From positions 1 to 37,622 of IMG/VR virus record IMGVR_UViG_3300036846_000276: 37,622 nt of DNA; one strand, given 5' to 3'. The stretch comes from a virus. The position numbers and the translations under genes are program-made. Under the pieces are notes generated by a model that did not search any database, was not told the origin of the DNA, and saw only the letters and a program-made list of their open reading frames with translations. Shown here one piece after another: positions 15,778 through 22,874 of the stretch (the stretch's first letter is position 1; each line of letters starts with the position of its first letter).

Positions 15778-16097
15778 TCAGGCGCCATCGACTCAAGCAG
15801 CCCGACCATGCGCGCGGATCCGATCAAATCCTTCGCGTCCTCGGGATCCTCGTCGGGCTTGGCGCGGAGGTAGCCGACAACCGCGAGGCCCTTCAGTGTG
15901 TTCGGGTGGCGAAGCTTCTTGATGCGCTCGCGCTCGAGCTTCTTGTTCTGCTGCGGCGCGACGTCCTCGAGCGCGACGCCTGAGATGTCGTAGACGACCG
16001 CCCACTCGTCCAGGGTCAGGTCGAACGGGTCGGGGTACTCGTATCGTTCTCCTGCGATCTCGAAGTGAACTGTGGTGTCGGGGTTTTCAGCGGCCAC
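15621..16097 (-). CDS. Tail assembly chaperone (zero-frame, G-like)
   Basis: A 158-residue protein. The folded part is FEIAGERYEYPDPFDLTLDE, then WAVVYDISG, KLERERIKKL and LAVVGYLRAKPDEDPEDAKD, typical of actinophage chaperones. The C-terminal 45 residues are Asp/Glu/Ser-rich (SEDDSSEDSSSDSVRSSE) and overlap the -1 frame. It lies between the tail tube and tape measure genes. GTG at 16097 follows AAGGAGA by 8 bases. It presumably coats the tape measure before tail tube polymerisation. Confidence 0.8.
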   Translation of the reverse strand: MAAENPDTTVHFEIAGERYEYPDPFDLTLDEWAVVYDISGVALEDVAPQQNKKLERERIKKLRHPNTLKGLAVVGYLRAKPDEDPEDAKDLIGSARMVGLLESMAPDEDAEDPTQASPTPIEDGSTRSEDDSSEDSSSDSVRSSETPDDEPVATGIGG

Positions 16098-16120
16098 GCG
16101 TGGACTCTCCTTCTGGTTGC

Positions 16121-16155
16121 GAGGCCGACCCTGGTCGCGTCCAAGGATCGGCCTC
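16121..16155 (-). terminator. Strong hairpin after the tail tube gene
   Basis: GAGGCCGA (16121-16128) pairs with TCGGCCTC (16148-16155). The stem extends inward by another six pairs with a wobble and one bulge, and has a 6-base loop. No U-run follows on the minus strand, so it may attenuate or stabilise transcripts rather than stop them fully. A similar hairpin follows the capsid gene. Confidence 0.5.
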
Positions 16156-16168
16156 AGTTCGATTCGCT

Positions 16169-16189
16169 CTCCACCGCTAGGTGGTGGAG
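16169..16189 (-). other. Hairpin overlapping the end of the tail tube gene
   Basis: CTCCACC (16169-16175) pairs with GGTGGAG (16183-16189) around a 7-base loop that includes the stop region of the tail tube gene. Together with the next hairpin it forms a tandem structure at the 3' end of the tail tube coding sequence. Confidence 0.45.
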
Positions 16190-16590
16190 ATGTAGATCCC
16201 GAGTGAATCGGCTGCCGTGAACGTGAGCGGCATGTCGCGAGCGTTGCCCCGCGTCGTGGTCGGGTCGAAACTGCGCAACTGGCAGATGCCCTTCCACTTC
16301 GGCCTCGTATTGTCGATCAGTCCGTCCGGCTGCCACTCGACCTCGAACGACTCGTTCGAGAGGTGCAGGTTCCAGAAGAACTGCTCGTTCTCGCTCGTCT
16401 GGAATGCGGTGCCGGAGAACCCCTGAGCCTTCGGCCCGGACAGCGTCTCGTCGGTGCCGCTGACGGAGAATCCGGACACGTCGACGCTGGTCGCGTCGGA
16501 CGTGAGGCCGAAGCTGCTGAACGCGTTCGACTGGTCGACGCCGTCGATCGTGATCATGTCGTGCAGGGCGACCTGTTTGGTGAACGTCAC
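16177..16590 (-). CDS. Major tail (tube) protein
   Basis: A 137-residue protein starting MTFTKQVALHDMITIDGVDQ, followed by SNAFSSFGLTSDATSVDVSG. The opening 'I-D-G-V-D...S' pattern and a repeated beta topology (FFWNLHLSNESFEVEWQPDG) match siphophage tail tube proteins. Hundreds of copies form the tail tube. It is followed by two hairpins and the chaperone gene, the canonical order. Its likely abundance makes it a candidate target for the glycosylation genes just upstream. Confidence 0.8.
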   Translation of the reverse strand: MTFTKQVALHDMITIDGVDQSNAFSSFGLTSDATSVDVSGFSVSGTDETLSGPKAQGFSGTAFQTSENEQFFWNLHLSNESFEVEWQPDGLIDNTRPKWKGICQLRSFDPTTTRGNARDMPLTFTAADSLGIYISTT

Positions 16591-16814
16591 TTTCCCTCCC
16601 TTGCTGTGCTCGCGAGACTGCTGTCTCTGGTTTCTTCATCTGGCAGGCCGTACCTACCATTCTTTGGGCCGAGGTCGATCACCTCGAGGACGCGGATGTT
16701 GCCTCGCTCGATGGCTCGCCGTTCGGCATCCGGATCGAGCCTGGCCTCGAAGACCGCTCCAGGGTCGTGATTGCGGTAGCGGCGCTTGCCCGTGACGAGG
16801 TAGCGCTTATGCAC
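16587..16814 (-). CDS. Conserved small phage protein, 75 aa
   Basis: GTG at 16814 overlaps the upstream glycosyltransferase stop. MHKRYLVTGKRRYRNHDPGA, VFEARLDPDAERRAIERGNI and RVLEVID are typical of a small protein often found near head-tail connector genes of actinophages. It may be a structural or assembly factor. Its presence here, between the sugar-gene island and the tail tube, suggests the island was inserted into the usual connector-tail order. Confidence 0.6.
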   Translation of the reverse strand: MHKRYLVTGKRRYRNHDPGAVFEARLDPDAERRAIERGNIRVLEVIDLGPKNGRYGLPDEETRDSSLASTAREGK

Positions 16815-17574
16815 GGGCCGGCACCGCCGCTCCGTAGTACTCGGCCATCTCCTCGAGCGCCTCGGCCGGGTAGTACTCGACGAGCGCGCCGAACGGGTCG
16901 GCCTGCGCCTTCGACTGGTGCAGCTGCGCAACGGTGTTGAACGTGTTCAGTTGCTGGTCTTTCGACTTCCAGTCGACGATCTGGCGGTCATGCAGATGCC
17001 AGCCGTCGCGCACCTTCAGGCGGTCGCCGTGATGGCGCCGCAGGTTGACCAGGATGCTCGTGTCGCAGCCGCGCTCGCGATCCTCGTCTGCGGGCCGGTA
17101 GCCAAGGCCGGCCACGAGCTCGCGCGGGATGATCCTGATCCCGGCGCCGCCTTCGTAGTTGAGGAGCGTTGCCGCGATCTTCGTGGCCGTCTCGTTGACG
17201 AAAGACATGCGGCGAAAGCCGAAGATCTCGTTCGCGGCTGGCAGCGGCTCCCTGAAGAGGCGGTGGTCGGCCCAATCGTCCGAGCCGAACGGCACGACGA
17301 AATCTGCGGGCTCCGGGTTGTAGCTCGGGTCGGCCGCGAGCTGGATGCCATCGTTGAAGCGGCGCCCGAGGTAGTCGTTGTCACGCTCGACGAAGCCGAA
17401 GCCCAGTCCGTCCAGTTCAAGCTCCGCGAGCGTCTCGGGGTCGGACACGACGATCGCCGTCGCATGAACGCCCTCTGGCTCGAGCGCGTCACAGGTGCGG
17501 CGCAGCTGCCGCAGGCAGATCTTCGCGAGCTGCAGCCTGCCGTGAACCGGGACAACGAAGGTGAGACGCCTCAC
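16807..17574 (-). CDS. Glycosyltransferase family 2-like
   Basis: A 255-residue protein; GTG at 17574 overlaps the deacetylase stop (GTGA). It opens MRRLTFVVPVHGRLQLAKIC, the GT-A nucleotide-binding start. VVPFGSDDW (about 93-101) carries the Asp-Asp pair expected to bind the metal-sugar nucleotide. A conserved IIPRELVAGLGYRPADEDRE region follows. It would transfer an activated sugar to an acceptor in the cytoplasm. It is one of three glycosyltransferases in the island, all translationally coupled to structural genes. Confidence 0.8.
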   Translation of the reverse strand: MRRLTFVVPVHGRLQLAKICLRQLRRTCDALEPEGVHATAIVVSDPETLAELELDGLGFGFVERDNDYLGRRFNDGIQLAADPSYNPEPADFVVPFGSDDWADHRLFREPLPAANEIFGFRRMSFVNETATKIAATLLNYEGGAGIRIIPRELVAGLGYRPADEDRERGCDTSILVNLRRHHGDRLKVRDGWHLHDRQIVDWKSKDQQLNTFNTVAQLHQSKAQADPFGALVEYYPAEALEEMAEYYGAAVPARA

Positions 17575-18386
17575 CGCGCCACCTCGGCGGTCACGAACGC
17601 TGTCTCCCACCAGTCGGGATGAATCAGCATGTGGAGCTGCCGCGGATGCTCAGTCTCGGACGGGAGGGTCGTGACATCCGTCTGGAGAGCGAACATGTCA
17701 GCAGTCTCCTCGAAGCCTGGATTCAGCCACTGCCCGCCGGAGTCGCTGCAACGCCACGACCACGGGTGGGCGCACCAGAGTGCCTCGTACTCGAGGCCGA
17801 AGTCGGAGAGCGGGCGCGGCCTGAGTTGGATCCTGCTGCTTCCGCGAGCGATGATCCGGTCGACGTCGCCGTGGTCGGGGCGGCGACACTCGGCGAACTG
17901 CTCGTCGTTCGCGAACTTCGCCTCGTCGGAACGGCGCTGGCGGATGCAGAGCGGGCTGCCGTGTCCCACCACCCCGCGGACCGGGAAGTCGAGGTCGCGC
18001 AGTCGCTTGATCGCGCGCTCGAGAATCAGGTCGGGATCCTCGCCCGTCCGGATCGCCTCGGCAAGGGCGTCGGTGTGGATGCCGATCTCGTGCCCGAGCG
18101 ACGCGATCTCTTCGACCGCGGCCGGGAACCAGTCGTAGTGCCAGTACGGCGACGTGTGGAGCAGGAAGTAGGTCGAGCGGTAGCCGCGTTCAGCCTCCCA
18201 ATGGGCCATGTTGAGCGCGGTCGCGAGTGAATGCCATGCGTCGCAGTCGTGGCGCAAGCCGATCACGTTCGGCTCGCGCTGTCCGTCGTGGACATCCTCC
18301 ATCGCAACGACACGCTCCGCCTTGGCGAAGAGGCGCTCGTCAAGTTCGAGGAGATCGTAGTGGCCAAAGGGCCGCGCTTCTCTCAC
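17571..18386 (-). CDS. NodB/CE4-type polysaccharide deacetylase
   Basis: A 271-residue protein. GLRHDCDAWH (HDCD about 46-49) supplies the catalytic Asp region and GHEIGIHTD (about 98-106) the metal-binding His residues, with a further GHGSP motif near 141. This order fits the NodB homology domain that removes acetyl (or related acyl) groups from amino sugars. In this setting it would act on a nucleotide sugar or on a virion glycan, not on cell wall, as no signal peptide is seen. ATG overlaps the upstream stop (ATGA). Confidence 0.8.
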   Translation of the reverse strand: MREARPFGHYDLLELDERLFAKAERVVAMEDVHDGQREPNVIGLRHDCDAWHSLATALNMAHWEAERGYRSTYFLLHTSPYWHYDWFPAAVEEIASLGHEIGIHTDALAEAIRTGEDPDLILERAIKRLRDLDFPVRGVVGHGSPLCIRQRRSDEAKFANDEQFAECRRPDHGDVDRIIARGSSRIQLRPRPLSDFGLEYEALWCAHPWSWRCSDSGGQWLNPGFEETADMFALQTDVTTLPSETEHPRQLHMLIHPDWWETAFVTAEVAR

Positions 18387-18982
18387 GCCGGAACCAGATC
18401 TCTAATCGCGCGGGCCCGCGTGATCGCCTCGCTCTTCAGCGCGACCGCATCTTCCATGTCGGCCATCCGTCCACCCTCATCGCTGCAGGGAAGAGACTCG
18501 AAACGCAGGTCGAGCTGCCTGGTCGGCGCGAGGACACCGATGATGGTGTCCGACCACATACGGAAGAAGTCGTCTTTCGGGTGGTGGGCGAGATAGTCGA
18601 GCGTCGCCTCGGCCCAGAGCGCCCGGTGCGAGATCGAGCCAGAGCCGGGGAATACAAGATCGGAGTACCCGTCCGGGATCCCTTGCCTGTACGCCCCGGC
18701 CGACCACTCCTCCCACATGCAACCCGTGAGGAAACTCTCGTCGTACGCGTCCAGGATCGCGTGCTGGTTCTCGTGGCTGTGGACAATGTCGTCATCCTGG
18801 CTGTAGATCACCGACGTGTCGGCGACCATCGCCGCGCAGAAGCGTCCGTACGTCATCTGGTCTTCGCGCGACTGGCTGTTGTCCCAGACGATGACATCGT
18901 CGAAGATCAGCGATTCGAGCACGGGCTCCAGGTCGACGTTGCCGCGGGTGACGATCACGGCGGTGACCTCGTCCTGGTTCAT
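18383..18982 (-). CDS. Glycosyltransferase-like (GT-A fold)
   Basis: A 199-residue protein; ATG at 18982 overlaps the upstream stop (ATGA). MNQDEVTAVIVTRGNVDLEP opens a GT2 fold and VIYSQDDDIVHSHENQHAIL has the DxD metal site (about 63-65). GSGSISHRALW and the DDFFRMWSDTIIG region resemble acceptor-side elements of glycosyltransferases. It would add a sugar using a nucleotide sugar donor. A longer in-frame ORF to 19312 is arginine-rich and overlaps the preceding gene, so it is rejected. Confidence 0.75.
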   Translation of the reverse strand: MNQDEVTAVIVTRGNVDLEPVLESLIFDDVIVWDNSQSREDQMTYGRFCAAMVADTSVIYSQDDDIVHSHENQHAILDAYDESFLTGCMWEEWSAGAYRQGIPDGYSDLVFPGSGSISHRALWAEATLDYLAHHPKDDFFRMWSDTIIGVLAPTRQLDLRFESLPCSDEGGRMADMEDAVALKSEAITRARAIRDLVPA

Positions 18983-19584
18983 ACGGCCATCTCCGCGAGG
19001 TGACGCTCCCGGTTCTCGGGCGTGAGCTCCAGGTTCGTCCGTGTCTGGTCGTGCTGCGAGTAGAGGTAGTTCACGCGTCCGCTCGTCGCGAAGGTCGCGC
19101 CGGCGGCGGCGAGCCTGCGCCAGAGATCCCAGTCCTGGAAGCCTGCGTCTCGGAAGCCCCCTACGCGCTCGAGGGCCGAGCGCCTGATCGCGCTGCCGGC
19201 GGCGTAGCCGTTGCTGCTCGACGCGAGGTAGGCGTCGTTGCTCATCGGCTCGCTGATGTGGATGACGCCGTCGTCGCGCTCGAACCCGGTCAGCCACACG
19301 TCCGCGTCGCACTCCTCAAGGCCGACCAGGGCGTCGGGGAGAACGAGGTCGTCGAGGTTGACGACCCAGACCCATTCGGTGTGCGCCAGCCGCCACGCGA
19401 TGTTCAGGTACCACGGCTCAGGATGCGTCCACAGTGACGGACCGTGGTCGGCCTCCGTGCTGAGGATCACATGCGCCGGACAGGGGTCAAGTGCCCTGAT
19501 TGCGCGCCACCAGCGGCGGGCGAACTTCTCGAAGCTGTCGCCGTAGAGGCAGGAGATGATCGTCACGTCGATCACGCGACCCAT
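18979..19584 (-). CDS. Glycosyltransferase family 2
   Basis: A 201-residue protein. MGRVIDVTIISCLYGDSFEK starts the GT-A fold and WVVNLDDLVLPDAL (about 73-86) holds the DD pair of the sugar-nucleotide site. SAIRRSALERVGGF, then DAGFQDWDLWRRLAAAGATF, is the strongly conserved GT2 acceptor loop with the catalytic Asp. Two starts are possible (ATG 19584 or GTG 19575); the second gives the 4-base overlap with the upstream stop. The protein lacks a membrane anchor, so it works in the cytoplasm. Confidence 0.85.
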   Translation of the reverse strand: MGRVIDVTIISCLYGDSFEKFARRWWRAIRALDPCPAHVILSTEADHGPSLWTHPEPWYLNIAWRLAHTEWVWVVNLDDLVLPDALVGLEECDADVWLTGFERDDGVIHISEPMSNDAYLASSSNGYAAGSAIRRSALERVGGFRDAGFQDWDLWRRLAAAGATFATSGRVNYLYSQHDQTRTNLELTPENRERHLAEMAV

Positions 19585-20249
19585 TCCACGTCCCCGCAGT
19601 GGAAGCCCACCTTCTCCTTGTAGTAGCGGAGGCCGTCGGTGCCGCTGTCCCAGAGGTTGTAGTAGAGCCAGCCGCCGAGCTCGGCCTGCTGTTCGATCAT
19701 CCCGGCGAAGAGGAGGTACATGATGTCGCTCGCGAGATGGTCGCCGTGGCCGAGGATCATGCTGATGAGCGCGATCTCGTTGATCCGGTAGAGCGTCATG
19801 TACGCAACGAGGTTTAGGCGTGGCGCTAGGACGCCGTACGCCCGGATCGCATGGCGCTCACAGTCGTAGACCGGCAAGCTGCCCTGCTGGCGATGCTCGA
19901 GATACCCGGCGCTCATCGGTCGTCCTTGCCGGGTCGCGAGCGACGTGTTGATCTTAAAGATGTCGTCGCTGTACCGGGCCCGATCGATCTCCGCGAACTG
20001 GTAGCCGAGCCTTTCGCTGTGCCACGCACGCTTCCGCGCCGTTCGATGCTGCGCCTCCCACGCCTCACGGCTCTCAGGCATCTCCATGATCGCGGCGCCG
20101 GAGCGGTACTTCGGCATGTCGACCGTGCCGCGGATCTTCGCCATCAGAGCCACGCACATCGAGTCGGAGCAATCGCCGAGCAGGCTGATCCTCGTCCTTG
20201 TCGGCATCGGCCATTCGTCAAGCGGCTGCACGGCGAAGAGTTCATCCAC
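19572..20249 (-). CDS. GNAT-like acetyltransferase, likely sugar/virion modification
   Basis: A 225-residue protein with GTG at 20249, 9 bases after GGGGAG. The second half has the GNAT shape: LNLVAYMTLYRINEIALISM, a LGHGDHL turn, MYLLFAGMIEQQAELGGWLY and the closing DGLRYYKEKVGFHCGD, where YYKEKVGF is the usual GNAT end motif. Acyl-CoA-dependent N-acetylation of an amino sugar is a sensible role beside a NodB deacetylase and glycosyltransferases, but a FemAB-like or other acyltransferase is possible. Coupled to the genes on both sides. Confidence 0.6.
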   Translation of the reverse strand: MDELFAVQPLDEWPMPTRTRISLLGDCSDSMCVALMAKIRGTVDMPKYRSGAAIMEMPESREAWEAQHRTARKRAWHSERLGYQFAEIDRARYSDDIFKINTSLATRQGRPMSAGYLEHRQQGSLPVYDCERHAIRAYGVLAPRLNLVAYMTLYRINEIALISMILGHGDHLASDIMYLLFAGMIEQQAELGGWLYYNLWDSGTDGLRYYKEKVGFHCGDVEWVA

Positions 20250-20721
20250 GCTGCAGCACTCCCCAGCCGACATCAGGGCCACGGTCGAAGTAGCCGTAAC
20301 TCCAGCCATCGGGGATGTCCAGCTCGGTGTCGAGCCTGACGGTGATGAGCGCCGCCTTAGCGGTGACGCTCAACCAGAGGTCGAGAGAATCCCAGACTCT
20401 TTGCGTGTCGTCGTCGAACCAGCAGTCCACCGTGACGATGTCCCACTTCCGGCCTCCCGCCGCGGCGCGCTCGGCGAAGACCCACGCATCCTCGACGTAG
20501 AACGCCCAGCCGACCGGGTAGATCGTCGACATCTGCAGCAGCTTGTCGGCGTTCGTGTCCACACAGACCGCGGTCAGTCCAGCGCGGGCGAAGTGAATGC
20601 AGTCGTTGATCCCGAAGAACCCGGCGGCGAACAGACCGAGAGCGCTCTCGCAGCCCTCAAGCAGCTGTGCAGGGAAGATCCGCGCCTGGCGGTTGATCCG
20701 CTCATACCGGGTTTCGGCCAT
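20242..20721 (-). CDS. Methyltransferase-like (Rossmann fold) protein
   Basis: A 159-residue protein starting MAETRYERINRQARIFPAQL. FFGINDCIHFARAGLTAVCV, then DTNADKL, looks like a SAM-binding motif I plus the acidic residue at the end of strand 2. KWDIVTVDCWFDDDTQRVWD fits strand 4 with its Asp. The glycine-rich loop is degenerate. It heads the sugar island and may methylate a sugar or simply bind a nucleotide. Its start lies five bases after the tail terminator-like stop, so the island is co-translated with the head-tail genes. Confidence 0.5.
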   Translation of the reverse strand: MAETRYERINRQARIFPAQLLEGCESALGLFAAGFFGINDCIHFARAGLTAVCVDTNADKLLQMSTIYPVGWAFYVEDAWVFAERAAAGGRKWDIVTVDCWFDDDTQRVWDSLDLWLSVTAKAALITVRLDTELDIPDGWSYGYFDRGPDVGWGVLQRG

Positions 20722-20726
20722 GGTGG

Positions 20727-21191
20727 TCAACTCTGCGTCTTGATCACGACGACGGCCATCGTGGATCCGAGCAGGACCCCGTTGCCGTCGCTCATCGGAA
20801 AGTCCTGGTAACCAGTCCAAGGGAAGCCCTCGCCCCAGGTGAGGTAGTCACAGACACCGCCGAGCGTACGGTCGCTGTCCAGGCCAGCGACAATCGACAT
20901 CGGGCCCTCGTCGTCGATCATCGCGAGCAACAGATCCTCGCCGGCAATCACGTCGGCAGTGCCGACCCGGACGCGGAGCGTGATCGGGAACGCCCCGTAA
21001 ATCGTGTGCGAGCCGAAGCCAGCGAGCCCCTGCTCGAGCCCGGTCGGGTTCGCGACCAACATGTCGACCGCGGGTGTTTCAGCGATGGCGAAGGCCCGGG
21101 GTTCGATGTGCAGCACTATCCCGTCAGGCGGCGTGAGCGTGTCCTCGAGCTGCTCCGCCATCGCATCCATGATGGCCGCGATCGTCGACAT
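20727..21191 (-). CDS. Tail terminator/minor connector protein
   Basis: A 154-residue protein starting MSTIAAIMDAMAEQLEDTLT. FPITLRVRVGTADVIAGEDL and LLAMIDDEGPMSIVAGLDSD match the general form of phage tail terminator proteins (gpU-like), which cap the tail tube during assembly. It is directly downstream of the head-tail adaptor gene, the expected order. The sugar island follows immediately. Confidence 0.65.
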   Translation of the reverse strand: MSTIAAIMDAMAEQLEDTLTPPDGIVLHIEPRAFAIAETPAVDMLVANPTGLEQGLAGFGSHTIYGAFPITLRVRVGTADVIAGEDLLLAMIDDEGPMSIVAGLDSDRTLGGVCDYLTWGEGFPWTGYQDFPMSDGNGVLLGSTMAVVVIKTQS

Positions 21192-21192
21192 C

Positions 21193-21819
21193 TCAGGCGA
21201 CGCCCCACTGATCCTTCAGGACAGCGAGACGTGCGACGTAGCGCGCGAACGAGTAGCGGCCAGGCAGGGTCGGGACTCCCTCGTCAACGATCCCAAGGAT
21301 CCCGGGTGCGGACTCGCGGTGGCGCCAGAGGTCTGCGGCCCGGTCGATGCAGACGCCCTTGCAGAGCGCGAGTTGCTCGGTGGTCATCGCGGGATGGTCG
21401 GCACCCCAGTCGATCTCGGCGTTGATTTCGATCGTGGCCGTCTGGAGATCGCCGAGCGCCGCGTCGATCTGCGCCTGTGTCGGGTTGTTCTTGAGCAGGA
21501 CTCGGAAGAGGTCGTCGGTCGTCGCGTACGGGTCGGGCGGCAGGATGTTCTGGAACGGCTCCGTCGGGATGGATGTCGTGAGCGCCGCGTCCCGCCAGAT
21601 GATCCTGTACCACTGGTCGGCTGCGGTGCCGAGCGTCGTAGTGAACGACCGCGTCTCCGGCGTGGCTGGGTCGCTGTCGACCGGGTCTAGCGTGTGCGCG
21701 TCGATCTGCGTCCAGGAGCCCGTCGAGGTCGGCGCCTCCTGGATTAGGGCCACAGTCCACGGAAGGTCGTCGAACCTCGCTGGCGGAACGTAGTTGACGA
21801 AGCTGACGACGACCGTCAT
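21193..21819 (-). CDS. Head-tail adaptor (connector) protein
   Basis: A 208-residue protein with two parts. The first (about 1-90) is a beta domain (LPWTVALIQEAPTSTGSWTQ, then WYRIIWRD), resembling a fibronectin-like decoration. The second (about 97-208) has YATTDDLFRVLLKNNPTQAQ, IDAALGDLQTATIEINAEID, then ALCKGVCIDRAADLWRHRES, the helical pattern of HK97 gp6-like adaptors. The fused N-terminal beta domain is not usual for a connector and may add a surface domain at the neck. Confidence 0.65.
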   Translation of the reverse strand: MTVVVSFVNYVPPARFDDLPWTVALIQEAPTSTGSWTQIDAHTLDPVDSDPATPETRSFTTTLGTAADQWYRIIWRDAALTTSIPTEPFQNILPPDPYATTDDLFRVLLKNNPTQAQIDAALGDLQTATIEINAEIDWGADHPAMTTEQLALCKGVCIDRAADLWRHRESAPGILGIVDEGVPTLPGRYSFARYVARLAVLKDQWGVA

Positions 21820-21860
21820 CTCTGCATCCGAAACAGCTCGCCTGTCGTCGAGTACGCCAT
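21816..21860 (-). CDS. Putative 14-codon linking ORF
   Basis: ATG at 21860 overlaps the upstream stop (TGATG) and its TGA overlaps the next ATG (ATGA). The 14 residues (MAYSTTGELFRMQR) bridge the two genes without a gap. It may serve only to keep ribosomes moving between cistrons; a functional peptide is unproven. Confidence 0.3.
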   Translation of the reverse strand: MAYSTTGELFRMQR

Positions 21861-22426
21861 CAGCCCAACTCGTCGATGATCGTGTAGAGCGCGGTCACTG
21901 TCAGGGTCGAACCCTCGGCTGCGGTGATCGCGGTCGAGGATCCGATGTACGTCGGGAACCCCTCCGTGGAAGAGCCGAGCGCGATACCCACTAGCGTCTC
22001 GTCTACCTTCGCGGGCAGGTACTGGACGCCTGCACCGCCGAAGTCGAACTGCGACCCGTCGAAGTAGAACGGCGAGACGAGGTCGTACTCGGCCGGATCG
22101 TTTAGCAGCCAGATCTTCCCGCCGCCCGAGATTAGGCCCGTAGCGTTCATCCAGCCTGCAAGGCCCATGACGGCGTTGACTTTTCCGGGTCCGGGAGACG
22201 GGATGACTATGAGAGGTGTGTCGGAAAGTCCTTCGAGGTCAGCGGCTGTAAGAACGACAGTGGAAGAGAAGACGGTTGCGACAGCCGCTCCGGCACCGTT
22301 GGACTTGATGGTTCGGAGTTGACCGTCCTCGTCGGCGTAGACGCGGACGCCGCCCTGGTGCGGGTCTGGCTGCGGCGCTGGGCTGCTTCGTAGCTGGAGG
22401 AAGTCGGGGTAGGTGCCGCCGCCCAT
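21860..22426 (-). CDS. Hypothetical virion protein, 188 aa
   Basis: Starts MGGGTYPDFLQLRSSPAPQP and continues with QGGVRVYADEDGQLRTIKSN, then beta-rich Thr/Gly/Ser sequence to the end. Its position between the capsid-associated small genes and the connector suggests a head decoration or neck fibre. VYADEDGQLRTIKSNG has the feel of a fibre-head attachment motif, but no family was recognised. Confidence 0.55.
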   Translation of the reverse strand: MGGGTYPDFLQLRSSPAPQPDPHQGGVRVYADEDGQLRTIKSNGAGAAVATVFSSTVVLTAADLEGLSDTPLIVIPSPGPGKVNAVMGLAGWMNATGLISGGGKIWLLNDPAEYDLVSPFYFDGSQFDFGGAGVQYLPAKVDETLVGIALGSSTEGFPTYIGSSTAITAAEGSTLTVTALYTIIDELG

Positions 22427-22432
22427 TAGTTC

Positions 22433-22636
22433 TCAGTCGTCCGTGTCCAGAACGCTCGAGGGCGGCGGCGACTTGAGGGCCTTGGCGAGACGCAGTGGCA
22501 TCGGCTCCCCGACCGACCCCACGTTCACGATCGGCCGCGGCGACTTTCCGACCTTCGGCCTGACGGTCTGCGGTGATCCCAGCCCGCCTACGGAGACGCT
22601 CGTGGTGGGAGTGACTTCGCTCTCGTATCCGCTCAT
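22433..22636 (-). CDS. Small hypothetical protein, 67 aa
   Basis: ATG at 22636 overlaps the stop of the gene upstream (ATGA). It is low in hydrophobic residues and rich in Pro, Ser and Val (MSGYESEVTPTTSVSVGGLG), so probably disordered. Its segment VGGLGSPQT echoes VGGLGTPKP at the end of the neighbouring 54-residue protein. Confidence 0.5.
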   Translation of the reverse strand: MSGYESEVTPTTSVSVGGLGSPQTVRPKVGKSPRPIVNVGSVGEPMPLRLAKALKSPPPSSVLDTDD

Positions 22637-22797
22637 GACTCCTCCTCCTGCTTCTCGTCAGGCTTCGGCGTTCCGAGGCCACCGACGTCCTTGCTGGTCG
22701 TGCTGTCGTTCCCCTTCGTCTTGCTGTCCGGCGCGTCGTACACGCCCGCAGCACGACGATGGTGGTAACCGAGGTTCTTTCCTGCGTCCTTCGGCAT
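22633..22797 (-). CDS. Small hydrophilic protein downstream of capsid, 54 aa
   Basis: ATG at 22797 is preceded by AAAGGAG at 8 bases. MPKDAGKNLGYHHRRAAGVY, DAPDSKTKGNDSTTSKDVGG and a Lys/Glu-rich end make it a disordered, charged peptide. It follows the capsid hairpin and could be a decoration or minor head protein. No family recognised. Confidence 0.55.
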   Translation of the reverse strand: MPKDAGKNLGYHHRRAAGVYDAPDSKTKGNDSTTSKDVGGLGTPKPDEKQEEES

Positions 22798-22820
22798 TCG
22801 TGCTGCTCCTTTCTGTAGCG

Positions 22821-22854
22821 GGAGGGCTCCGGTGGGATGACGCCGGAACCCTCC
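22821..22854 (-). terminator. Hairpin downstream of the capsid gene
   Basis: GGAGGGCTCCGG (22821-22832) pairs with CCGGAACCCTCC (22843-22854): 12 pairs with one G-U and a 10-base loop. There is no U-run on the minus strand. As with the hairpin after the tail tube gene, it probably tunes expression so that the capsid exceeds the genes after it. Confidence 0.5.
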
Positions 22855-22874
22855 CTTTCCCCTCGAACCTCGAC

